From assembly GCA_945889545.1 (NCBI GenBank), contig CAMDCC010000200.1:1-5696 (forward strand): 5,696 bases of DNA, read 5' to 3'. The position numbers and the translations under genes are program-made. Shown here piece after piece: positions 1-5,042 of the stretch. Position 1 is the stretch's first letter. Every line of letters starts with the position of its first letter. This stretch comes from Bifidobacterium breve (GTDB lineage: Bacteria > Actinomycetota > Acidimicrobiia > IMCC26256 > PALSA-555). The notes under the pieces were generated by a model that saw only the letters and a program-made list of their open reading frames with translations, did not search any database and had not been told where the DNA came from.

Positions 1-671
1 AGGAAGCACGCGAGCTCACCCACTTCCTCCGGTTGACCGCCACGCTTCAACGCGGAGCCCTGCACGAGCGCCGGGAACCGCGTCGCGGCGCCGGGGCCGC
101 CCGACATCTCGGTCTCGATGAACCCCGGACAGATCGCGTTGGCACGGATCCCCTGCGTTCCGTACTCGATCGCGGCAGCCTTCGTGAACGCGATGACGCC
201 GGCCTTCGCCGCTGAGTACACACTCGTGGGCATGGTCGAACCGTTCATGCCGCCGATCGACGACCAGTTCACGATCGAACCACCACCGGTCGGGAGCATG
301 GTCAAGATTGCGTGCTTCGTCCCGAGCATCACGCCGCGCAGATTGACATTCATGATGCGGTCGTACTCCTCGAGCGTGATCTCGGAGAGCGCCTGCGCGC
401 CGGCGACTCCGGCCACGTTCAACACCGCGTCGACTCGCCCGAACGCCTCCAGCGCCGCCGAGAACATCGCCTCGACGTCGGCCTCGTTCGTGATGTCGCA
501 CTTGCAGGACACGACCGCCTCACCCAGCTCGGCCGCGGTCTCTTCCTGCCTGCCGCTGATGTCCACCGCGAGCACCTTGGCACCCTCGCGCACGAAGACC
601 TTCGCCGAGGCCCTCGCCATGCCGGATCCGGCACCCGTGATGACGGCGACCTTCCCGTCGAGCTCGCCCAT
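1..671 (-). CDS. Classical SDR-family NAD(P)-dependent oxidoreductase (C-terminus off the window)
   Basis: A short-chain dehydrogenase/reductase, expected to be a soluble cytoplasmic enzyme interconverting a hydroxyl and a keto group with a nicotinamide cofactor. The 223 visible residues show the Rossmann order: TGAGSGMA at 12-19, Asp37 at the end of beta-2 (favours NAD(H) over NADP(H)), CDI with Asp59, NVAG at 85-88 (NNAG variant), NVNL with Asn110, Ser138 in NWSSIGG, the YSAAK motif with Tyr152 and Lys156, and CPGFIETEM at 181-189. The visible end, LKRGGQPEEVGELACF, is the usual SDR stretch about 25-35 residues before the C-terminus, so only the tail is missing. The ATG at 671 is chosen because it sits at the standard SDR N-terminus and has GGGAGGG at 685-679, 7 nt upstream. 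The third glycine of TGxxxGxG is Ala19. The gene lies 151 nt downstream of the operon and may have its own promoter. Family assignment is secure; the substrate is unknown. Confidence 0.95.
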   Translation of the reverse strand, partial: MGELDGKVAVITGAGSGMARASAKVFVREGAKVLAVDISGRQEETAAELGEAVVSCKCDITNEADVEAMFSAALEAFGRVDAVLNVAGVAGAQALSEITLEEYDRIMNVNLRGVMLGTKHAILTMLPTGGGSIVNWSSIGGMNGSTMPTSVYSAAKAGVIAFTKAAAIEYGTQGIRANAICPGFIETEMSGGPGAATRFPALVQGSALKRGGQPEEVGELACF

Positions 672-678
672 TCGAAGT

Positions 679-685
679 CCCTCCC
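679..685 (-). promoter_or_regulatory. Ribosome binding site of the 671-1 SDR gene
   Basis: GGGAGGG on the minus strand ends 7 nt before the ATG at 671. It fixes the start of this SDR, which also matches the usual SDR N-terminus (about 11 residues before the TG of the cofactor loop). Confidence 0.6.
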
Positions 686-748
686 GCTCGCTGCGCGCCC
701 CTCAATGCTGTGCGACTGCTTAGCACGCCCGGCGCCCAGCTGAAAAGG

Positions 749-760
749 GGCCTCGAGGCC
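749..760. promoter_or_regulatory. 12-bp perfect palindrome in the gap between the two SDR genes
   Basis: GGCCTCGAGGCC is a perfect inverted repeat in the 151-nt gap. Read on the minus strand (the direction of both flanking genes) it is followed by CCCCTTTT, so it could fold as a short GGCC/GGCC stem with a TCGA loop and act as a weak terminator for the upstream operon. The stem is only 4 bp and the T-run is 4, so an operator for a dimeric regulator, or chance in G+C-rich DNA, are equally possible readings. Confidence 0.3.
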
Positions 761-772
761 AAGCGCCCGCCC

Positions 773-814
773 ACGTGATCGGGGAAACGTGATCGGGGAA
801 ACGTGATCGGGGAA
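773..814. repeat. Three perfect tandem copies of a 14-bp unit
   Basis: The unit ACGTGATCGGGGAA is repeated exactly at 773-786, 787-800 and 801-814, with no mismatch and no spacer. The array lies between the stop codon of the 3-alpha-HSD-like gene (823-825) and the ATG of the next SDR (671), so it is transcribed if the operon reads through. It could be a set of protein-binding iterons controlling the downstream SDR, or a simple slippage duplication. Each unit holds the palindrome GATC, and the first overlaps CACGTG (772-777). The repeat is seen directly; a function is not shown. Confidence 0.95.
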
Positions 815-822
815 GGAACGAG

Positions 823-1653
823 TCACACGAAGGAGATGGTGCCGGCCGCCATCCCGCTCGCCACGCCCTGGTCGGCGAAGAGGACCGCGCCGGTGACGGC
901 CGCGTTCAACGGGCTGTTGAGCAGGACCATCGGCCACGCCCCTTCTTCCGCGGTCGTGATGCGGCCGAACAGGGGGGCGGGGTACGCCTCGATCAGGTCG
1001 CGCGAGCCCGCCTTCGCCGCGATCTCGTCGACCATCGGGGTCTCGGTGAGCCCCGGCGCCGCGCAGTTCAGGCGGATGCGCCGCTCGGTCCCGAGCGACG
1101 GCGCGCGGTAGGTGACCCAGGTGATCAGCGCCTGCTTCGAGAGGATGTACGCCGGGAAGCCCTCGGCCGCCAGCTCGGGATTGTCGTCACACCAGGCGAG
1201 CGCCTCCTGCGGGTCGGCGATCGCGACCAGCTCGAGCAGGGCCGGGAGCCGCTGCTCCCAGCCGTACGCGGTGTTCGACGCGGCAACGCAGATGTTGGCG
1301 CCGTCGGCGAGGGCCGGCAGGGCAGACTCGACCAGATAGCGGATGCCGACGTAATTGACCCGCAGCACCTCGGCGCGCGGCCGCACCGGCGGCACCCCGG
1401 CACACACCAGGAAGTGGTCGATCGGGCCGATCTCACCCAACGTGCGGGCGGTGGCCGCGACCGCGTCGAGATCGCTGAGGTCGGTCGCGTGGAACGACTC
1501 GTGCGGCAGCTGCGGCGCGTGACGACCCACCGCGTGCACGCGCGCGCCAAGCTCCCCGAGGATCCGCAGCGTCTCCACCCCGATGCCCGTCGAACACCCC
1601 ACCACCACCGCCGTGGTGTCCCGGTACCCGAGACCGTCCAGATCAGCCGTCAC
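823..1653 (-). CDS. 3-alpha-hydroxysteroid dehydrogenase-like SDR oxidoreductase
   Basis: A 276-aa SDR resembling the 3-alpha-HSD/carbonyl reductase branch (Comamonas testosteroni HsdA type), which interconverts 3-alpha-hydroxy- and 3-keto-steroids; the actual substrate here is unknown. Visible are the cofactor loop GCSTGIG at 19-25, Asp58, VCAG at 83-86 where most SDRs have NNAG, Asn100, Ser126, and YILSK with Tyr169 and Lys173. About 43 residues separate Ser and Tyr, against about 13 in classical SDRs; this insertion is typical of the 3-alpha-HSD branch. APGLTETPM at 199-207 is the usual post-catalytic loop. Beta-2 ends in AVGR with Arg44 and no acidic residue, which leans toward NADP(H). 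The GTG start at 1653 is preferred: GGAGG at 1667-1663 lies 9 nt upstream and the protein then begins at the family's normal N-terminus. In-frame starts at 1692 (GTG) and 1689 (ATG) lack a ribosome site. It is last of four co-directional genes, 45 nt after the thiolase-like gene. Confidence 0.9.
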   Translation of the reverse strand: MTADLDGLGYRDTTAVVVGCSTGIGVETLRILGELGARVHAVGRHAPQLPHESFHATDLSDLDAVAATARTLGEIGPIDHFLVCAGVPPVRPRAEVLRVNYVGIRYLVESALPALADGANICVAASNTAYGWEQRLPALLELVAIADPQEALAWCDDNPELAAEGFPAYILSKQALITWVTYRAPSLGTERRIRLNCAAPGLTETPMVDEIAAKAGSRDLIEAYPAPLFGRITTAEEGAWPMVLLNSPLNAAVTGAVLFADQGVASGMAAGTISFV

Positions 1654-1662
1654 GACTCCCCC

Positions 1663-1667
1663 CCTCC
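1663..1667 (-). promoter_or_regulatory. Ribosome binding site deciding the start of the 3-alpha-HSD-like gene
   Basis: GGAGG on the minus strand, 9 nt before the GTG at 1653, is part of a GGAGGGGGGGAG stretch containing seven consecutive G. The upstream in-frame starts at 1689/1692 have only CCTCTCGG-like sequence before them, so this site argues for the shorter protein. Confidence 0.55.
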
Positions 1668-1698
1668 GGTGGGCGTCGTCATCGATCATCACTCGGTG

Positions 1699-2841
1699 TC
1701 AGACCGAGAGGATCGACACACCAGCGGTGCCGGGCGCGCCGTAGAGCTGGGTGTACCCGACCTTCGGGCTCCCGGGCACTTGCCGATCGCCCGCCTGCCC
1801 GCGCAGCTGGAGCACGATCTCGTGGATCTGGCGCAAGCCCGACGCACCGATCGGCTCGCCGTTGGCGATGAGGCCGCCGTCGGTGTTCACCGGCAACGGA
1901 CCGTCGATCTCGGTGGCGCCGTCCGCGATGAGCGCTTCCTGGTCGCCGTCGGCGCAGAAGCCGTTCTCGGCCATGTGGATGACCTCGGCACCCGCGTCGG
2001 TGTCCTGGAGCTGGATGACGTCGACATCTTGCGGTCCGATACCCGCCATCTCATACGCCGCGCGCGACGCGTCAACGGTGGCGCCGACGGTCTCTTCGAT
2101 CGGGAGCCATGGGCTGTGGACCTCGAACGCGCCGAGCCGCCGCGTCCGCACCGTGCTGGCGCGGAGATAGATCGGCGTCTCGGTGTAGCGCCGCGCATCC
2201 TCTGCCGGGCAGAGCACCACCGCGGCGGCGCCCTCGTCAGGGGCGCAGAACATGTACTGCGTGAGTGGGTAATTCAGCATCGGTGAGCCGAGGATCTCCT
2301 CCTCGGAGAGCGGCTTTCGCCGGAAGGCGTTCGGGTTCAGCCCACCGTTGCGGTAGCCCTTGGCCGCGACCTTCGCGAGCGTGGAGTGCGAGATGCCGTG
2401 GTCGTGCATGTACTTGTTGATCTTCATCCCGAAGAACTTCGTAGTCGTGAAGTGGCCGACTTCGCCGTACCACGAGGGGCACGCGTAGTCCTGCGGGTCA
2501 CCCTTGAACGCCCCCGGGACGTGCTTGTCCATCCCGACTGCGAGGCCGAGGCGGTGGTCGCCGAGGCGGATCGTGTTCGCCGCCAGCGTGAGCGCGCTCG
2601 CAGCCGTCGCACAGCCGTTGTACACGTCGGTGAACGGGATACCGGTGAGTCCGAGACGCGCCACCACCGCGTCGGGGTTGTCGATCTCGTAGCTCCCACC
2701 GAATGCGAACTCGATGTCGCGCCACTCCACGCCGGCGTCGGCCAAGGCGCGGCGGATCGCGATCGCGCCCATGTCGATGGCCGAAACGCCAGGGAAGCGC
2801 CCGAACGGGTGCAGGCCCACTCCGATGATGGCGACGTCCAT
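1699..2841 (-). CDS. Thiolase-fold / lipid-transfer-type protein (DUF35-partnered)
   Basis: A 380-aa member of the thiolase superfamily, SCP-x/Ltp-like branch, which normally cleaves or forms a C-C bond in acyl-CoA substrates in the cytoplasm. It opens with MDVAIIGVGLHPFGRFPG; the nucleophile region is YNGCATAA with Cys77 at the N-terminus of the buried helix; the C-terminal half carries VNTDGGLIANGEPIGASG at 318-335. Two classical residues differ: the His of the GHP motif is Glu329, and the second catalytic Cys (CxGGG motif) aligns with Tyr367 in QLYGAPG. This resembles non-thiolytic relatives such as Ltp2-type steroid side-chain aldolases, although those are not known to depend on the Cys retained here. 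The ATG at 2841 follows GGGAGAG by about 9 nt. The DUF35 gene ends 17 nt upstream, the usual pairing for this family, and the two proteins probably form a complex. Superfamily assignment is firm; the reaction (thiolysis, retro-aldol or other) is open. Confidence 0.93.
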   Translation of the reverse strand: MDVAIIGVGLHPFGRFPGVSAIDMGAIAIRRALADAGVEWRDIEFAFGGSYEIDNPDAVVARLGLTGIPFTDVYNGCATAASALTLAANTIRLGDHRLGLAVGMDKHVPGAFKGDPQDYACPSWYGEVGHFTTTKFFGMKINKYMHDHGISHSTLAKVAAKGYRNGGLNPNAFRRKPLSEEEILGSPMLNYPLTQYMFCAPDEGAAAVVLCPAEDARRYTETPIYLRASTVRTRRLGAFEVHSPWLPIEETVGATVDASRAAYEMAGIGPQDVDVIQLQDTDAGAEVIHMAENGFCADGDQEALIADGATEIDGPLPVNTDGGLIANGEPIGASGLRQIHEIVLQLRGQAGDRQVPGSPKVGYTQLYGAPGTAGVSILSV

Positions 2842-2858
2842 TTCGCTCTCTCCCAGTC

Positions 2859-3284
2859 CTAAGTCGCGACCGGCCGGAACGCGAACGTCACGACCTCGTT
2901 GCCGTCGTCGTCGGTGCCGAATGGCACCACGACGAGCTCCATCTCTGCGGCTTGTACCAGCTTCTCCGGATCGCTTTCGGTGAGGCGCGCCTCAACTTTG
3001 ACCTCGTCGGGCAGCTCCACGTATCCGATGGCGAAGGGCACGAAGTCTTTGCCGGTCGCGCCCGCGTACGGCGGCGATGGTGGTTGGAAATCTTGGGTGG
3101 TCCAGGCCCACAGCCGACCTCGGCGCGGGAGGAGATGCTCCTCGATCTCAGTCGACGCGCAACGGGCACAGGAGTCTTGCGCGGGGAACATGACCATCCC
3201 GCATGCACTGCACCGGCTCGCGATCAGTTGAGGATCGTCGGACGGCCAGGTGAAGATGCCCTCTGCGACAGGAACTTGCGCCAT
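2859..3284 (-). CDS. DUF35/OB-fold zinc-ribbon protein, partner of the thiolase-like protein
   Basis: A 141-aa protein of the usual DUF35 length. It has an N-terminal rubredoxin-like zinc ribbon with Cys25, Cys28, Cys39 and Cys42 (CSACG then CARC), followed by an OB-fold region from about residue 50, including RGRLWAWTTQDF, PFAIGYVELPDEVKVEARL and a hydrophobic C-terminal strand (VVTFAFRPV). DUF35 proteins typically bind a thiolase-fold or MaoC-like partner and help bind acyl-CoA; ChsH2's DUF35 domain does so for Ltp2 in cholesterol side-chain cleavage. The partner gene follows directly, 17 nt downstream. The ATG at 3284 is chosen because GAGGAG at 3296-3291 lies 6 nt upstream. An in-frame ATG at 3317 would add 11 polar residues, has a poor ribosome site and starts only 3 nt after the ligase stop. 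The zinc-ribbon cysteines are intact. The partner role is inferred from gene order and family knowledge. Confidence 0.93.
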   Translation of the reverse strand: MAQVPVAEGIFTWPSDDPQLIASRCSACGMVMFPAQDSCARCASTEIEEHLLPRRGRLWAWTTQDFQPPSPPYAGATGKDFVPFAIGYVELPDEVKVEARLTESDPEKLVQAAEMELVVVPFGTDDDGNEVVTFAFRPVAT

Positions 3285-3290
3285 CAGATG

Positions 3291-3296
3291 CTCCTC
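3291..3296 (-). promoter_or_regulatory. Ribosome binding site deciding the start of the DUF35 gene
   Basis: GAGGAG on the minus strand sits 6 nt before the ATG at 3284. It lies inside the alternative longer reading (start 3317), whose own upstream sequence has only GAGG directly against the ATG, so the shorter 141-aa protein is favoured. Confidence 0.65.
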
Positions 3297-3320
3297 GTTC
3301 TCTGACTCATTCCTCATGCC

Positions 3321-4907
3321 TCATGAAGACACCGCACGAGCGCGCAGCTCGTCCTTGACCACTTTCCCGGTCGCGTTCAATGGCAACGCGTCGAGGAACT
3401 CGACCGAGCGAGGCACCTTGAAGTTCGCCATCTCGTCGCGCGACCACTCGATGATCTCGGTCGGGTCGACCAGCGGGCCGGGCCCGAGCACCACGAACGC
3501 CATCGGAATCTCGCCGAGGCGGTCGTCGGGCACTCCGATCACCGCCACCTGCGCGATACGCGGGTGACGAAGCAACAGGTTCTCGATCTCCGCCGGGTAC
3601 GCGTTGAACCCCCCGACGATGAACATGTCCTTGATGCGTCCGACGATTCGCAGGTAGCCGTCGGCGTCGATCGTGCCGAGGTCGCCCGTGTGCAGCCATC
3701 CGTCGCTGTCGATCGCCGCCGCGGTTGCTTCAGGGTCGTCGAAATACGCGCTCATCACGGTCTCGCCGCGCACCACAACCTCGCCCGGTTCGCTCGTTGG
3801 CGCGTCCGCGCCCGATTCAGTGACCGTGCGGACTTCGAAGCCGGGCCACGGCACACCAACCGTGGTGGCGATGTGCTCGAAGTCATCGTCGGGTTTGCTC
3901 CCGGTGACGGTTCCCGCCTCGGTGAGTCCGTACCCCGTGAGGATGCGCTCGAACGGCAGCTCTTCGCGTACGCGACGGATGAGCTCGACCGGGATGTCGG
4001 CCGCGCCGGTCACCGCAACGCGCAAGCTCGAGATGTCACGACTCTTGTGGTCGGGATGGTCCAGCAGCGAGTGGTAGATCGTCGGCGGTCCGGGGAGAAC
4101 GGAGACGCGTTCGCGCTCCACGAGCTCGAGCACATCCCCGGCGTCGAACACCGCGACCGGAAGGATGGTGGCGCCCCGCATGAGCGACGCGAGGCAGCCG
4201 GCCTTGTAGCCGAAGATGTGGAAGAACGGGTTGGCGATGAGGTAGCGGTCGCCCTCACGGAGATCGGCGAAGTCGCACCAATCGAGGTACGCGCGCAGCG
4301 TCTGGCCGTGCGTCATGACGACGCCCTTCGGACTCCCGGTGGTGCCCGATGTGAAGACCAGGTCGCTGGGGTCGTCGGGTCCGATCGAAGCAACGCGTGC
4401 GTCGAGGTCGGCCTCCGTCACTGCGCTCCCCCGGCCGAGGAAGTCGGCCCAAGCGATGGCGGCCTCATCGGCTTCACCCGAGAGCAGGATGGTGTGCTCC
4501 AGATCGGGCAGTTCGGCGGCTGCGCTCGCGAGGAGCGCCGGGTAGTCGGTGTCGAGGAACCCCCGCACGGTGAACAACACTCGAGCCCGGCTGCGGGCAA
4601 GGATGTACGCCGCCTCGGCGCCCTTGAAGCGCGTGTTCACCGGGACGAGCACACCGCCCGCAGTGGTCACACCGAGCGCGGCGACGATCCAAACGAGTGA
4701 GTTCGGCGCCCACACCGCGACACGGTCGCCGCGCTCGATGCCGGAGGCCATGAGCGCACGTGCGGCGTCGGAGATCATGCCCGTCAGATCGGTGAAGCCG
4801 ACCCGCCGATCCCCGTCGACCACCGCTTCGGCGTCACCCAACCGAGCCGCGGCGTCGCGCACCATGGCGGGAATCGACGGCCAGGTGACCTCACTGCGCA
4901 CGTGCAC
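3321..4907 (-). CDS. fadD3: FadD3-like acyl-CoA synthetase (AMP-forming)
   Basis: A 528-aa ANL-superfamily ligase that adenylates a carboxylic acid with ATP and transfers the acyl group to CoA. All core motifs are intact: P-loop TSGTTGSPKG at 186-195, NPFFHIFGYKAG at 226-237, GYGLTE at 325-330, HTGD at 406-409, GRIKD at 423-427, GGFNAYPAEIE at 432-442, and the catalytic lysine Lys515 in NATGKVVK. NPFFH-FGYKAG and VLPGPPTIYHSLLDHP recall actinobacterial FadD3, which activates the steroid C/D-ring propionate HIP in cholesterol catabolism. That comparison is from memory, and FadD3 paralogs exist, so the substrate is uncertain. The start is GTG at 4907, preceded by a weak G-rich site (GGGGGG, 3 nt away); the GTG at 4901 gives that run better spacing (9 nt) and is a real alternative. 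It is first of the four-gene minus-strand operon, 36 nt before the DUF35 gene, and divergent from the KshB-like reductase. No damage is visible. Confidence 0.95.
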   Translation of the reverse strand: MHVRSEVTWPSIPAMVRDAAARLGDAEAVVDGDRRVGFTDLTGMISDAARALMASGIERGDRVAVWAPNSLVWIVAALGVTTAGGVLVPVNTRFKGAEAAYILARSRARVLFTVRGFLDTDYPALLASAAAELPDLEHTILLSGEADEAAIAWADFLGRGSAVTEADLDARVASIGPDDPSDLVFTSGTTGSPKGVVMTHGQTLRAYLDWCDFADLREGDRYLIANPFFHIFGYKAGCLASLMRGATILPVAVFDAGDVLELVERERVSVLPGPPTIYHSLLDHPDHKSRDISSLRVAVTGAADIPVELIRRVREELPFERILTGYGLTEAGTVTGSKPDDDFEHIATTVGVPWPGFEVRTVTESGADAPTSEPGEVVVRGETVMSAYFDDPEATAAAIDSDGWLHTGDLGTIDADGYLRIVGRIKDMFIVGGFNAYPAEIENLLLRHPRIAQVAVIGVPDDRLGEIPMAFVVLGPGPLVDPTEIIEWSRDEMANFKVPRSVEFLDALPLNATGKVVKDELRARAVSS

Positions 4908-4928
4908 GGACCCCCCGCGCCGAAATGA

Positions 4929-4939
4929 GAACGACGTTC
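4929..4939. promoter_or_regulatory. 11-bp palindrome GAACGACGTTC, candidate operator
   Basis: A perfect inverted repeat (GAACG-A-CGTTC) lies 22 nt upstream of the ligase GTG, where a repressor would block the operon. AAC and GTT half-sites are typical of TetR-family regulators of lipid catabolism such as KstR (TnnAACnnGTTnnA), but here the spacer is 3 nt, not 2, so it does not fit the KstR consensus exactly. The symmetry is seen directly; operator function is inferred. Confidence 0.4.
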
Positions 4940-4994
4940 ACTGAATGCGAGAGCCTACGTCCAAGGAATGGATACGGGCTTATCATGACGCCGA

Positions 4995-5011
4995 ACCCCG
5001 CAACCTGGGGT
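4995..5011 (+). other. Small hairpin in the leader of the reductase gene
   Basis: ACCCC (4995-4999) pairs with GGGGT (5007-5011) around a 7-nt loop, 31 nt before the reductase ATG. If transcription starts near 4993 (from the TATCAT at 4981) the hairpin would be at the very 5' end of the mRNA, or could overlap the start region. It has no T-run, so it is not a terminator. A 5-bp stem may be chance. Confidence 0.25.
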
Positions 5012-5031
5012 GCCGACAAGCGAGCCGGACC

Positions 5032-5036
5032 GGGGA
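5032..5036 (+). promoter_or_regulatory. Ribosome binding site of the KshB-like reductase
   Basis: GGGGA lies 6 nt before the ATG at 5043, a purine-rich site in the right place. It supports that ATG as the start, consistent with the short N-terminus before the first beta strand of the family. Confidence 0.45.
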
Positions 5037-5042
5037 ACACCG

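Larger units (their letters stand above)
4908..5042. promoter_or_regulatory. Divergent promoter region between the ligase operon and the reductase gene
   Basis: This 135-nt gap must hold the promoters of both divergent units. For the plus-strand gene a -10-like TATCAT lies at 4981-4986, 57 nt before the ATG, but no convincing -35 stands 16-18 nt upstream. No clear minus-strand promoter was found. The region also holds the GAACGACGTTC palindrome (4929-4939) and an ACCCC/GGGGT hairpin (4995-5011), listed separately. Promoter assignment rests mainly on gene orientation. Confidence 0.55.

Noticed and set aside
772..777. CACGTG as a specific regulatory box
   Set aside because: It occurs once, at the edge of the first repeat unit only; the other units have AACGTG, so it is probably incidental.
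773..814. CRISPR array
   Set aside because: The three 14-bp repeats are directly adjacent with no spacers and are too short.
1414..2286. Plus-strand open frame (290 aa) spanning parts of the SDR and thiolase-like genes
   Set aside because: It crosses two well-supported minus-strand genes, has Arg-rich low-complexity composition and no motif; it is a G+C shadow.
3285..3317. Longer N-terminus for the DUF35 protein (ATG at 3317)
   Set aside because: It adds 11 polar residues outside the family's usual start and lacks a good ribosome site, whereas GAGGAG precedes the ATG at 3284.
3564..4700. Long plus-strand open frame (378 aa) opposite the CoA ligase
   Set aside because: The minus strand encodes an intact ligase with every family motif. 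The antisense product is Arg/Asp/His-rich with no recognisable domain, as expected opposite a high-G+C gene.
4908..5042. KstR2-type operator (AnCAAGnnCTTGnT) upstream of the FadD3-like gene
   Set aside because: Expected if this were the canonical HIP regulon, but no CAAG-nn-CTTG arrangement is present in the gap.
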